From Panopea generosa (taxonomy: Eukaryota > Mollusca > Bivalvia > Adapedonta > Hiatellidae), in contig CM055905.1 of NCBI GenBank assembly GCA_029582155.1, positions 8,212,995 through 8,276,994 of the forward strand: DNA of 64,000 bases, in the 5' to 3' direction. Shown piece by piece: positions 23,650-36,038 of the stretch; the stretch's first letter is position 1; each line of letters begins with the position of its first letter. The position numbers and the translations under genes are program-made. The notes beneath the pieces are model-generated. The model was not told the origin of the DNA and did no database searches. It saw only the letters and a program-made list of their open reading frames with translations.

Positions 23650-26140
23650 AAGCTCGATTGCAAAGTGAGCTCAGAGCTTATATAGACTGCTGTCGTGTAC
23701 GCTTCCTTGGCTCAGAGCTTATATAAACTGCTGTCGTGTACGCTTCCTTAGCTCAGAGCTTATATAAAATGCTGCCGTGTACGCTTCCTTATCTCAGAGC
23801 TTATATAAACTGCTGCCTTGTACGCTTCCTTAGCTCAAAGCTTATATAAACTGCTGTCGTGTACGCTTCCTTGGCTCAGAGCTTATATAAACTGCTGTCG
23901 TGTACGCTTCCTTAGCGCAGAGTTTATATAAACTGCTGTCGTGTACGCTTCCTTAGCGCAGAGTTTATATAAACTGCTGTCGTGTACGCTTCCTTAGCGC
24001 AGAGTTTATATAAACTGCTGTCGTGTACTCTTCCTTAGCTCAGAGCTTATATAGACTGCTGTCGTGTACGCTTCCTTGGCTCAGAGCTTATATAAACTGC
24101 TGTCGTGTACGCTTCCTTAGCGCAGAGTTTATATAAACTGCTGCCGTGTACGCTTCCTTAGCTCAGAGCTTATATAAACTGCTGTCGTGTACGCTTCCTT
24201 AGCTCAGAGCTTATATAAACTGCTGTCGAGTACGCTTCTTTGGCTCAGAGCTTATATAAACTGCTTTCGAGTACGCTTCCTTGGCTCAGAGCTTATATAA
24301 ACTGCTGTCGTGTACGCTTCCTTAGCGCAGAGTTTATATAAACTGCTGCCGTGTACGCTTCCTTGGCTCAGAGCTTATATAAACTGCTGTCGTGTACGCT
24401 TCCTTAGCGCAGAGTTTATATAAACTGCTGCCGTGTACGCTTCCTTAGCTCAGAGCTTATATAAACTGCTGTCGTGTACGCTTCCTTAGCTCAGAGCTTA
24501 TATAAACTGCTGTCGAGTACGCTTCTTTGGCTCAGAGCTTATATAAACTGCTTTCGAGTACGCTTCCTTGGCTCAGAGCTTATATAAACTGCTGTCGAGT
24601 ACGCTTCCTTTGCTCAGACCTTATATAGACTGCTGCCGTGTACGCTTCCTTGGCCCAGAGCTTATATAAACTGCTTTCGAGTACGCTTCCTTGGCTCAGA
24701 GCTTATATAAACTGCTTTCGAGTACGTTTCCTTGGCTCAGAGCTTATATAAACTGCTGTCGTGTACGTTTCCTTGGCTCAGAGCTTATATAAACTGCTGT
24801 CGTGTACGTTTCCTTGGCTCAGAGCTTATATAAACTGCTGTCGTGTACGTTTCCTTGGCTCAGAGCTTATATAAACTGCTGTCTAGTACGCTTCCTTGGC
24901 TCAGAGCTTATATAAACTGCTGTCGAGTACGTTTCCTTGGCTCAGAGCTTATATAAACTGCTGTCGAGTACGCTTCCTTGGCTCAGAGCTTATATAAACT
25001 GCTGTCGAGTACGTTTCCTTGGATCAGAGCTTATATAAACTGCTGTCGTGTACGTTTCCTTGGCTCAGAGCTTATATAAACTGCTGTCGAGCAGCTTCCT
25101 TGGCTCAGAGCTTATATAAACTACTGTCGAGTACGCTTCCTTGGCTCAGAGCTTATATAAACTGCTGTCGAGTACGTTTCCTTGGCTCAGAGCTTATATT
25201 AACTGCTGTCGTGTACGCTTCCTTAGCTCAGAGCATATATAAACTGCCGTCGTGTACGCTTCCTTAGCTCAGAGCTTATATAAACTGCTGTCGTGTACGC
25301 TTCCTTAGCTCAGAGCTTATATAAACTGCTGACGTGTCCGCTTCCTTAGCTCAGAGCTTATATAAACTGCTGCCGTGTACGCTTCCTTAGATCAGAGCTT
25401 ATATAACCTGCTGTCGTGTACGCTTCCTTAGATCAGAGCTTATATAAACTGCTGTCGTGTACGCTTCCTTAGCTCAGAGCTTAAATAAACTTCTGTCGTG
25501 TTAGTTTCCTTAGCTCAGAGCTTATATAAACTGCTGCCGTGTACGCTTCCTTAGCTCAGAGCTTAAATGAACTGCTGCCGTGTACGCTTCGTTAGCTCAG
25601 AGCTTATATAAACTTCTGTTGTGTACGCTTCCTTAGCTCAGAACTTATATTAACTGCTGTCGTGTACGCTTCCTTAGCTCAGAGCTTATATAAATTTCTC
25701 CCGTGTACGCTTCCTTAGCTCAGAGCTTAAATGAACTGCTGCCGTGTACGCTTCCTTAGCTCAGAGCTTATATAAACTTCTGTCGTGTCCGTTTCCTTAG
25801 CTCAGAGCTTATATAAACTTCTGTCGTGTACGCTTCCTTAGCTCAGAGCTTATATAAACTTCTGATGTGTACGCTTCTTTGGCTCAGAGTTTAAATGAAC
25901 TGCTGCCGTGTTCGCTTCCTTAGCTCAGAGCTTATATAAACTTCTGTCGTGTACGCTTCCTTAGCTCAGAGCTTATATATACTGCTGCCCTGTACGTTTC
26001 CTTAGCTCAGAGCTTTAATGAACTGCTGCCGTGTACGCTTCCTTAGCTCAGAGCTAATATAAACTGCTGTCGTGAACGCTTCCTGGGTAGAACCAGCGCT
26101 GAGTGTTTTTAAGAGAATTAGAGACATCGGGTATATCGTT
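23650..26140 (-). mobile_element. SINE-C remnant enclosing the 41-bp satellite
   Basis: The left flank AAGCTCGATTGCAAAGTGAG and right flank CGCTTCCTGGGTAGAACCAG with AGAGACATCGGGT are the two sides of a reversed SINE-C. They match 53052-53115 and 63640-63695. The tRNA head is lost on the right. The satellite occupies its middle. Confidence 0.7.
23668..26085. repeat. 41-bp minisatellite, about 59 units
   Basis: Units contain GCTCAGAGCTTATATAAACT and GCTGTCGTGTACGCTTCCTT. Variants (GAGTACG, GTACGTT, TTAGCGCAGAGTT) form local blocks, showing repeated amplification of small groups. The last third is more diverged than the middle. Confidence 0.95.
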
Positions 26141-28410
26141 TGAGGTTGCTGATTGGCTGGCTTCTTGTAAATGTTTTATTGTAACCTTGGTTCAAATATC
26201 TGTTTCGACGTTGTATATAAAAGATATAATGTTGTTCCTTCATCGAACAGGTCTGTGTTTGTAACATTAAGAAATGCCATGTTGCATTTTATTTTCTATT
26301 ACTAGCACAAATTTACAATTGACTCTCTGCATCTCCAGTGATACTGGTATTCCATTATGAACTGACACTGTTAAAGTGTTTAAAATAGAAAAAGGCAAAT
26401 GGCTTGTAAAGCTGTTTCCGCTCGCTCGCCGAAATGTCCTTTTCCGTATGTCTATTCTTGTGGGCTGGGAGACCTTGTCTAATGTTTAAAATACGATTTA
26501 AAAAATATCATATTGGGATATAAAGAAACCGTGACAGAAATGTATAATAAGTGTTATTTGTAAGAAACACAACTTCTCTACAACTATATTTTATTCCATG
26601 TATACCGATATAGCAGCGGTTCTAGCCTGTTATAAAATACAGTGAGTTTACTTCCCTTAGTGACATCATCATTAGGGTATATAGACACATCTTTTCTAGT
26701 ATTTCACCTCAAACGATGACCAAGTTTATGGGAATGCGCATTTGTGATTAAAAGAACTACATGTTTTTAATAGTGTCATTTTTACCCAAGACATAAACAA
26801 ACATTTTTTATTCAATATCAAATAAAAGCACGTTCCGACATATTTACATAAGTGTTTACTGTACCGTCACTATCGATGTTTCTCTCATAGTGATATTTGT
26901 TATAAAATCCGGTATCAATAAAGTGTGAAATGTTTAGAACATTCATATTTGAACAGGACTCGGTTAAACTTTTAAAGGCGGTTGGACACAACCTTAATGG
27001 GTAAACAAAAATGCGTCGTGAAATATAATGCCATCATTGAACCTATTTCTAAACAGTGACTTAGTAACATATGTAATAAGGTGATATGTTACTGCTGGTA
27101 ATAATAATTTATTAAATATTATTATAAGAGACACATTATTGTTTGGCGCACTTGGTTTCAACCATCTTTTTGTTGATTTTGTAAACACAAATTATAAAAG
27201 AAAAAAAAACAATGTTGTATTTAATAGTAGCTACAATTACTTCATTTGTTCTGTTTCTAAATCGGTTAAATATTTTTGTAAATATCCCCAAAAGATGATT
27301 TCGTTTGATCAAAATTTTGATTCTTTTTACCTAATTTAAAACTTCATTTAATATTTGTCAACTGTCTATATTGAGAGATGCTGAACATCTTACCGCACTA
27401 TATTACGCCTATCAAAAGCTATTGCAAAATATCTAAATATTCCCATTTAAAATATAAAAAAATATTACAAATATTTCACTTTTTAAAAGTGACGCAGACT
27501 GTTGTCTTTTTTAGCTATTTACACGGCGGGCGTGTTTACTAATTTGCACGACGGACGTGTTTTCGAATTTTTGGCTTCCCTCCATCAATTATTCAATTAT
27601 GTTTTTTTTTTTGGTTATTGATATAAACATTGGATCGATGCGTAAGCACGAGTAAAATATTTCATTTCAGAATTGCTATATCTATATTGATCTTACGGTA
27701 ACCATTCTACATGTGTTTATCTCCATATGGAAAAAATGGTCTCACTTCAGACCATCACCTCACAAATAAGTTCATGGCAATTTTGAAATTAAATCTATAA
27801 TCTTTGATTAATGTTTCTTCATTTATACGCGATTGTCAAAGTGGTAAAATGGATTGCACATATCGGAGGCTCAACGCTGTATCAGTCTATATGCGGTATT
27901 AGACTTTATTGAGTTACACTAGTTTTGGACTAAGCCCTCGATAAGTAAAGGACAACTCACCATGTAATTGCCGCATTACTAAAGAACATATCGAGTTACG
28001 GGCTTTGATCTGTTATAGATTACAAGCGATCATGTACGGTTAAACTTATCCACGTCCATTATAGCTCTCCAATAATTACACACACACACACAATCAGATT
28101 ATGTATTGTTATGAATTATTCGACTTTAATCTCACTTGGGTTAAGACGTTTATCGAAGTTATTATAAATCATTGTCACAAATTAGGTTGTGTATTTTACT
28201 AGGTTTATTAATATGTCATCGTATAACGTTTTTTTAATGAAAATAGATTTACGCTTGTTTAGTAGCTCTGGTTTTTGGGTGACTCAGATTTCGAAGTGAT
28301 TGAAGTTCATTTTTAGTCTTTTGAATTCCGGTAGTCAGCTCGAAACTAGCACTAATTCATACCTTAATAACCTCCAAAATTGAAGAGTGACATTGCTTGT
28401 AATGTATAGA
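26141..28410. other. Intron 2 stretch, no features recognised
   Basis: About 2.3 kb of AT-rich sequence with a short CA tract at 28078-28092. No exon or known repeat could be supported. Confidence 0.35.
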
Positions 28411-28418
28411 ACATATCC

Positions 28419-28611
28419 AGCTCTCCCGATTGGGTCCGTTAAAAAGTAATGTTGGGAAATCCACATTTGAGCATGTTGATTGGTCAGTTGCTTCAACTGA
28501 AAGTTTGAATGACGTCACAGTTTAGTAAGCGTTCAGTTGTTATGAATTGTTGGATAGGCATGTAATTCCCTGCTTTTCATAAGTGGTTAATAGACCTGAT
28601 TCGGGAGATAT
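28419..28611. mobile_element. MITE-2 copy
   Basis: Begins CTCTCCCGATTGGGTCCGTT and ends GACCTGATTCGGGAGA, so the ends are imperfect inverted repeats. The body contains TTGATTGGTCAGTTGCTTCA and GACGTCACAGTTTAGTAAGC. Further copies lie at 33268 and 45838. Confidence 0.7.
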
Positions 28612-28819
28612 CAGGTTCAGGGACAGGCTACATTAGATCTACTTGAATGCCGAAAAACGAAATAAGTTTCTATGTGCACTGTGTTGATAGTAATTCTGGT
28701 TCTTTGAAATCGTTGTTTGATATAATCTTTATTTCCTCCATATATTCAGTGTCCGAAAAAAGACTATCGCTTAATCCGGATCTAAGGGTTATTAGTTTAT
28801 TGCTTATTTCATTACTGAG

Positions 28820-29052
28820 TCCTCCGTAGCCGAGTGGTCTAAAGCGCCGTCTCAACGTCACTTAGATCACCGCTAAGGTCGTAGGTTCGAGTCCCACACG
28901 CTCCAAAAACTGTATGTGAGAAAGATTGCCAGTTACTTGTGGAAGGACGGGGTTCTACTTATTCGGAGGTCTTCCTCCATCAGTAAAACTGGATATGCCA
29001 TATATAACCTGAAATGTGTTGAAAATGGCGTTAAACCCCATTCAAAAAAAAA
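28820..29052 (+). mobile_element. SINE-D copy, complete
   Basis: The tRNA-like head has an A-box (TAGCCGAGTGG) and B-box (GGTTCGAGTCC), with a long variable-arm-like insert as in Leu/Ser tRNAs. The body is TGTGAGAAAGATTGCCAGTT and GGAGGTCTTCCTCCATCAGT, and the tail is AATGGCGTTAAACCCCATTC plus a short A-run. It is not a functional tRNA gene, because the 5' and 3' acceptor strands do not pair properly. Confidence 0.8.
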
Positions 29053-30035
29053 GTTAATTACCCCTATATTATTAAATAGAATCAATAATCTGCCACTTTC
29101 TATTCATTGTTGGTAATTTGTATATACACTAAACGATTAATTTCATATTTTCTCCTCTATAAAACGTTTGACCTGTGTAACCTGTGTAATCGGTCACCTC
29201 AATTGAGCAGCAACTTGTATTGAGCAACAACCTGTCTTAAAATACCACTTCTGCTCCTTCCCTTGACTGGATGCTTAAGACGGGTTTGACTGCATGATCA
29301 ACTCTAAATGATAAAATCATATCTATTTAATGTATTCACGACTAAAGTAACACCAAAACCATTTAAACATTTAAAATAAAATGTGTCAAAAACCACGAAA
29401 TTGGGATAGTAGATCAATCGATTGAATATAAGTTTGTTTGAGTTTGATTTTGTAATTTAGCGGTAGTCCGTCTGTAAACACAAGGATTTATTTCCATTTA
29501 CCTGTCAGCGGAACGGCTGTGTTCCCGTGTTGACTTAGGGTATGTTTTGTTTGACTTTGAATTTAGCTTTCAATACATTGCCGCGAACACGGGTGTTATT
29601 CTATATCCAAACTGTCGTCTGCATTCCTCACTATTGATAAATGGAAATGGAACGAACAATCAGTCAGCCTGAATTCAAATACCGAATGTGGTTTTCAATT
29701 AATGTATACTAAACTTAATTACATATATTACAGAGTATAGAGAGTATAAATCATATATCAAAATGTTTAAATGTTTATAAAGAAGTTAAATCGCCCATAG
29801 ATAGCGGTAATTGAAAACAACCAGTGGAATACACAATTATTATATTTATTAATATATACAACAGAATTGACAATATATACATATTTAAACTGTTGCATTG
29901 TGGATCCTATTTGCCTAATAGAGGTGCCTGTGCCTCTGTGCCTGTGTTTTATATTCAATCATTGAGGTAAACGCACCACAACAGTAAACATACAAATTGT
30001 GTATTTCCTAATTGTAATTAATTGTGGATAAGTGT
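29053..30035. other. Intron 2 stretch, no features recognised
   Basis: AT-rich sequence without exon, SINE or array. Confidence 0.35.
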
Positions 30036-30345
30036 AACCATTGTTACTTTAGTCTTTAAATTGGATAACACTGATTATTCAGTTTTCAAATTGGTTGAAA
30101 CTGTGTTCATTTAGTTTTCGAATAGGCTAAACTGTGATCATTCAGTCTTCGGATTGGCTAACATTCCCCGAATTGGCAAAAAAAAAAAAAAAACTGTGTT
30201 ATTACCGTGTCATTTAGTATTTAAACTGGCTGAAACTGTGATCATTCAGTCTTCAAATTGGCTAACATTCTCCGAATTGGCAAAACAACTGTGTTATTAC
30301 TGTGTCATTAAGTATTTAAACTGGCTAAAACAGTGTTCATTTCTC
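30036..30345. repeat. ~35-bp and ~105-bp nested tandem repeat
   Basis: Short units based on CATTCAGTCTTCAAATTGGC are arranged so that a block of roughly 105-110 bp (CTGTGATCATTCAGTCTTC through AGTATTTAAACTGGC) occurs twice. One copy has a poly-A interruption. Confidence 0.75.
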
Positions 30346-30948
30346 TATTATATTTCCGTAAAAAAATAGGAAAGGCCACATTCCGGCTTACACATCGACA
30401 TAACAAGCGCAGTTGGAAAGCAAATATGGTAAACCCATTTGTGACTTTTGTATTTAATATATTCAGTATTCCTCGTCAGTCAATCTATACACTTGTGTTT
30501 ATCTTTAATGTGTTTGGAAAACAGAGTCATGATGGATTTTAAAGACTACAGAAGCTGGCGTAGTCGATTATAGCAGACACAGGCGACATTCGTCAACTTT
30601 AATTTTCGTCGACAATTTGAATACATCATAAATAGCAGGAAATTGGCGAAGAAAGCGATAAAAACAGGATCCATTGTATCGCTTTATTCGAATATTATGT
30701 ATTCTTTATTTTTTAACTCGCCTAATAACGCCGTTGCAAAACTTAGAGAAGACGTCCCAACAACGGTAACGCCGATTTTAAAGTATTTGACTATTTGGTA
30801 TCTGCCTATCAGATATCAAACCTATAACCTCCAACAAGAAAGGAACGGACCCATTAGGAATAGACCACAGCTGCGATGGTAGATAAATAATACAGTGAAC
30901 CGTACAAATATTTTCAAGTTAACGGGTATATTATTGTTTATTTTCCAG
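30346..30948. other. Intron 2 end, no features recognised
   Basis: No repeat or exon recognised before the acceptor of exon 3. Confidence 0.35.
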
Positions 30949-31027
30949 ATGTTTAACAGATGGAAAGTTCCGGACCGTCTTGTCGACACCGCTCCGTCAC
31001 CGATGAAACCGCCAACACCGTCAGAAG
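30949..31027 (+). CDS. Gene 1, exon 3
   Basis: A 79-nt exon entered in phase 0 after ttgtttattttccag| and left in phase 1 at TCAGAAG|gttcgt. It encodes MFNRWKVPDRLVDTAPSPMK followed by PPTPSE. The first codon is itself ATG, so translation could also begin here on a transcript starting further upstream. It opens the Pro/Ser/Thr-rich stretch that continues through the next two exons and carries several SP and TP dipeptides, possible phosphorylation sites. All three candidate first exons and exon 2 can splice into it in frame. Confidence 0.8.
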
Positions 31028-31690
31028 GTTCGTTTTGTTTTCTTTCAAAATTACATATGGTGCGTTCTTTGTGGTGCGTTTCACACACACACCTTTGTTG
31101 TAAACGTAGACAAACAATTATTCATAATATTTTTAATATTCATCCAAATAAAGAAGGTTAGCTCAAATCATACAGAAAGTGATATATTGTTTGGAAATAC
31201 AATTATTTTAAACGTCAGTAAACATTTTAACATTGTCAAATTGACTTACGGCTATTTTTTTTGGTGAAACGCAACCAGTTCTTCAAAATATCATATAATA
31301 AAATGTAAACAGACAAAGAGACCGACCGATCTACCGATCGACACATCTGGATAATCTTGTGTTTTCTGTGTATAACCTACAAAATTAAAAATTATTCAGA
31401 TACTAGTTATATATTAAACTGTCACTGTATGTTGGTGTTGCTATCTTTTCAGTCCCTTTGGTAACATAAACACTCGATGTTTGTTTAATACATCGTTCCC
31501 AGTAGTGGCATCATTGAATAAATTGGTTTCGCAAACGAAGTAAATTAGTAATATTTAGATCATACAATTTACAGCATGCAATTATTTTTGTGTTTGAAGG
31601 GAGATCACTAGCACATTTTACTTAATTAAGTAATCATTGTGTTGTCCCCCTTTGTATTGATTCAAATAGTGATCATATTAGCCTGTAAAT
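31028..31690. other. Intron 3, 5' part
   Basis: AT-rich. A short palindrome-like CCGACCGATCTACCGATCG occurs at 31322-31340. Nothing else. Confidence 0.3.
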
Positions 31691-31691
31691 G

Positions 31692-32240
31692 GATGAGAAT
31701 GTATGTAACTACTGGGAAAGTATGTGCTCAAATTGTAGATGGTGATAAACACGAGCATATGTTGATGTTTGAAGAGTATGACTGTGTTAATGGTGTGTGT
31801 ATGTGTGCTCATGTTTGGAGAGTAAGTTGTAGATGGCGACAGGCACGAGCACGTGTTGATGTTTGGGGAGTATGACTGTGTTAATGGTGCGTGTACGTGT
31901 GCTCATGTTTGGAGAGTAAGTTGTAGATGGCGACAGACACGAACATGTGTTGATGTTCGGTGAGTATGGCTGTGTTAATGGTGTGTGTATGTGTGCTCAT
32001 GTTTGGAATGTAAGTTGTAGCTGGCGACAGGCACGAGCATGTGTTGATGTTTGGAGAGTATGACAGTGGTAATGGTGTATGTATGTGTGCTCATGTTTGG
32101 AGAGTAAGTTGTAAATGGTGACAGACACAGGCATATGTTGATGTTTGTAGAATATGACTGTCTTAATGGTGAACATATGTGGTCATGTTTGGAGGGTAAG
32201 TTGTAGATGGCGACAGGCACGAGCACGTGTTAATGGAGCT
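31692..32240. repeat. ~94-bp minisatellite in intron 3
   Basis: Five to six copies of a unit containing GTGCTCATGTTTGGAGAGTA, GTTGTAGATGGCGACAGGCA and GAGTATGACTGTGTTAATGG. Confidence 0.9.
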
Positions 32241-32385
32241 AGGTTATATGTTAATGACTGGTGTGAATGTTCGAGAGGTAAACTTGAAAAGTCGTCGGAG
32301 GGTATTACTTTCAAAAGATGTTAATAATATGTTGGACAGTTGATCTTCATCATAAAAATACAATCAAGTTTATTACAACTTCCAG

Positions 32386-32475
32386 GTTCAGTAGCCACTC
32401 CTCGACCAGCACAGACACCTATGCCGGTACAACTAGCTACTCCACCCGCCTCCAGAATGTCTAGGGAAATGTCAC
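32386..32475 (+). CDS. Gene 1, exon 4
   Basis: A 90-nt exon, phase 1 at both ends, with acceptor tattacaacttccag| and donor ATGTCAC|gtaagt. It encodes a low-complexity Pro/Thr/Ala stretch (TPRPAQTPMPVQLATPP), predicted disordered. It follows a 94-bp minisatellite in intron 3, and the next intron is only 333 nt. The symmetrical phase means it could be skipped in frame. Confidence 0.8.
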
Positions 32476-32808
32476 GTAAGTAGCTCAATAACTCAATTTT
32501 CCCCTTACTGAAATACATATGAAATATGCATAGTTAAACAAACATCTGGCATGTGTTTGTATGGTGTTAAAACGAACATAATGATTTTTTTCGCAGACTT
32601 TTATTTTATGAGGGTTATAGACGATAGATGACAGGGCAAGCTTGCTTTAATGATTATCTTGATTTCTAATATAAAAAATATTTATTTTCCCCCGAAAAAG
32701 GCAATTGATGACGTTTATTCACTATAGTTGTGGTTCTTGGGGCAGTTACGGACAAGAAAGACGCCGGTTAATGAAAATTGCCAATACAAAATATACGTTA
32801 TATTACAG

Positions 32809-32987
32809 TGCCAAATATAAAACTTGGAGCTGCTAGCCCGAGAATTGAATCAAGAAACGGCCTTCAGCAAAGCCAGTCACACACTCCAAGACCCGGCATG
32901 GTCACCCCTAGACCACGCCCCATGGCCCCACAGAGAGCTAACACCATGTTTGTGGACTCCAGAAGGAAAAATGTACAAGTGGATGAG
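32809..32987 (+). CDS. Gene 1, exon 5
   Basis: A 179-nt exon entered in phase 1 (acceptor acgttatattacag|) and left in phase 0 (GTGGATGAG|gtattt). It encodes LPNIKLGAASPRIESRNG and then a Pro/Arg-rich stretch (TPRPGMVTPRPRPMAPQR), ending DSRRKNVQVDE. The low-complexity, basic composition suggests a flexible linker. The open frame continues into the intron only by chance. Confidence 0.8.
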
Positions 32988-33267
32988 GTATTTATTATCC
33001 ATATTTTCTACACAATTCGAACCGTTGATTTGCTTTGGTTTAATGATATCTGATAAAAGAATTCATTCAATGAAATTAATAGTAACCGAGGAAAGAATAT
33101 CAGACTCGATTTTATTGATTTTGTTCATAAAGGGTTATGTAATATGCAGCACCCTTCACTCCACTAGTACCAGTCTATGTTAGTCTGTAGAACGAACGCA
33201 GCTCTCCAGATCTTATATATATGTTAAAAAGCAATAAACTATGCTTAAAACTAAAACTAATCAAACT

Positions 33268-33452
33268 CTCTCGCTTGGGTCCGTTAAATATTAATGTTGA
33301 GAAATCTACATTTGAGCACGTTGATTGGTCAGTTGCTTAAGGGAACGTTTGAATAACGTCACAGTTCAGCAAGCGCCCAATTGCTATAAATTCTGGAACA
33401 GGCATAGTATTCCTATTTTTTTATTAGGGGTTAATAGACCTGATTCGGGAGA
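33268..33452. mobile_element. MITE-2 copy in intron 5
   Basis: Starts CTCTCTCGCTTGGGTCCGTT and ends GACCTGATTCGGGAGAT, with TTGATTGGTCAGTTGCTTAA and ACGTCACAGTTCAGCAAGCG between. Confidence 0.7.
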
Positions 33453-33551
33453 TATTTGGAAAGAAATAAAGACAAACAGAGCCAGAGTACGAATATCTAT
33501 AAACAAGTGTTATATTTTATCGTATTCAAATATCAATATTCCGAGCCATGA

Positions 33552-33645
33552 TAGCAGCACTGTTTAATCGCCTGACTGTTAATTCACCAGGGGTCACCGT
33601 GAGTTCGAATCCCAGCCATCGGCAATAGTCTCTGTGATGATAGGT
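33552..33645 (+). mobile_element. SINE-A head fragment
   Basis: CCTGACTGTTAATTCACCAG then a B-box-like GTGAGTTCGAATCCCAGCC and AGTCTCTGTGATGAT, ending shortly after the tRNA-like part. Confidence 0.5.
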
Positions 33646-33771
33646 CATGAACTTTGTTACACGGCCATGCAACTCCTAAATCTGAATATGTGGAGAAGTA
33701 GTCAGAGACTTGAAAAAAGGGTTATGTCTAGTACAGCCCATTTTCATTTTCTGTTTTTTTTGTCTGAAAAG

Positions 33772-33985
33772 AATGGTGTACCCCTGTGCATGGCGCTGAA
33801 GCCAGAAGCTGTGCCACAAGCTGAAGAGTGGATGAAGCACGCAGACAAGGCTGACAAGAAAGTCATTGAGAGAATATTAAAGATGGCAAGCAAGAAGAAC
33901 GAGCTCGACAACAGTTTGAAGAAAACGTTGCTGCCAAACGCCAAGGACACCGTGGACAAATGGATGAAGGACGCAAACGAGGGAG
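33772..33985 (+). CDS. Gene 1, exon 6 (charged helical segment)
   Basis: A 214-nt exon entered in phase 0 (acceptor tttttttgtctgaaaag|) and left in phase 1 (GAGGGAG|gtgagt). It encodes 71 residues dominated by Lys, Glu, Asp, Ala and Leu, with the near-repeated phrases EEWMKHADKADKK and DKWMKDANEG. This implies a duplicated amphipathic helix motif (W-M-K-x-A) about 50 residues apart. It is most likely alpha-helical, possibly a helical hairpin. The family is unknown. Confidence 0.82.
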
Positions 33986-36038
33986 GTGAGTACACATATA
34001 TATTACCGTTGTTTGATACACGTCTTTACAGTTGCACGTACTCTCAGTGTTATATATAAGCTCGGATAGCCACGACTATGTGTGCAATTCTTGGGCAAGA
34101 CATTTTATCTACATATGATTAATACTGGTTCTACACAGGAAGACATCAAGTTTGAGTTGTTTTAAGTTGTAATAACTTGTAATAACTTGGTTCATCAATC
34201 GAGGTAAGATAATTACGTTCAAATAATTGTATGATATTGAATGTCCTGATACATTGTCTTGCCATTTGCCAAATAGTACTGTGTATATTAGTCTGAACTC
34301 TGTTCTGGTAGTATAACAAATATGGACTTCAGTTTCTAGAGAAATATAACAAAATACATCAATCCGCAAACGCAAACCTTGTTTTCCATTAGAAAATCAA
34401 AATACAGCTAACAAAACGAGGTTATTATAATTTTACATATCTGTTTGTAATGTTAATAACGCTCAGTACACGTGACTGTTATTGCCCAATAAAAATTTCA
34501 TGTTATGTGCCGTAAGGCGATTTTACATTGCAATGTCCTGGCAGGAATTGGTACTGGAAAGAAGTCTGCAGCAGACTTAACATAGAAAATGCTTAATTAA
34601 CAACGACGCTAACAGCTGAATCACTGGTAAAACTGTCAAAAGTGTAATAATCTTTTATTATAAAGCTGTGAGTTACACATAGTCGATACTATGTCTTCAA
34701 ATAAACAAAAAAAAAACTGTTGTACCAACAAATAAATACGTAAAAGTCAAAATCAAGTCTTGTAGATACAAAAACTAGTATACGGAAAGATCTGAACATA
34801 TACATAAATTTTACAAATAAAATGATGAAATTGACATTTTCTTTTGATTCAAACAAGTCGATTCATGTTAGACAAAAAGTGACTCTAATTTTATTATTTC
34901 CCTTGTTGTAGATATAGTTATATCAGATGGCTTTCCAAACCTCTTCGTGAAGTTTTCTGCCTTTGCTTGAAACAGTTTTACCATCCATCCTTTACAGAGT
35001 AACGTGTCACACCTTTAATATATTTCCCTTAGGGCTCCGCTGTAATATGTATGTCCAAAACACAGTGAAAAAGCAAAATCTGCAGCATGTGCCTGGTCTC
35101 AAATTCTCCACTGATTCCAGACCTGCAATTATCAAGAATGAAACTCATACATTGACTAGTTTTTTTAAATCAATGATTTTGTGATCCGATCAATTTACAG
35201 AATAATAATATGTCAACTATTCGCCCACGATGCGGTTCGAACAGTCAGTTATAAAATAATACAGAATTGCTTTGAAATCTAGTATCAGCAACAAATTTTC
35301 AATAGCGTTTTATTAACTACTGACAATTTAACACATGGTAGAAAAATAATAAAACACTGCAGTATTAAGTCCTGAATGGTGAAGAAACAGAGAACTAAAG
35401 TTTTACTTTACTTTCTTTATCCGGAATATTCAAGGGAGATAATAGTTGCGTGAATCCTGAAGCGTCAGGACGTACATGTGTATACACTGTAGTGTCAGGA
35501 CGTACATGTGTATACACTGTAGTGTATGTTGTTATCGCTTGTTGATGTATATTATCTGTACAGTCATAGTGGCGAATCCACGTGCCTTAATGGTATGGTG
35601 TGGTGTATACAAACTTTGGAATAATGTCCATTTCAAGTAACATTGTTGCAAATAACTCCTTAATAGCTCATGAAAATCCACTAAACAAAAATGACCACCG
35701 TCGGTGCTATCAAGGGGCCTAGCAATACTCATACAGTTTACAAAAAGTGGAAAGGCGGAAAATTGCACAACCATAACTTTAAGAAATTCTAAAGAAGGTA
35801 TCTGCAACAATGTTACCTGAAACGGGCACTCCATACCATTAGTTCCGTTATTTGGCAATATCGTGATAATGTAGTGCATACTATTTACAATACAAATAGC
35901 ATACACCCAATCTATGCAATGTTTTTTCCATATAGTTTGAGTGTACCAGAGAACTAAAATCTGGCACTGCAAATTTGATAAGCTATGTCATTAAGTGCTT
36001 TCATCATGATTGATGTTGTTTTGTTGTATAAATCAAAG
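33986..36038. other. Intron 6, 5' part
   Basis: No gene supported. It includes a 34-bp direct duplication at 35460-35525 (GTCAGGACGTACATGTGTAT twice) and the dubious minus-strand frame listed separately. Confidence 0.35.
35532..35972 (-). other. Unrecognised 146-codon open frame in intron 6 of gene 1
   Basis: The longest non-repetitive frame without obvious identity, antisense to gene 1. The translation is Ile/Leu/Cys-rich with no motif I recognise, no convincing splice sites and ordinary intron composition. Probably a chance frame; a decayed mobile-element fragment is possible. Confidence 0.15.

Noticed and set aside
28820..28905. A functional tRNA-Leu or tRNA-Ser gene
   Set aside because: A- and B-boxes are present, but the acceptor stem does not pair and the sequence continues into a SINE body found at several other sites.
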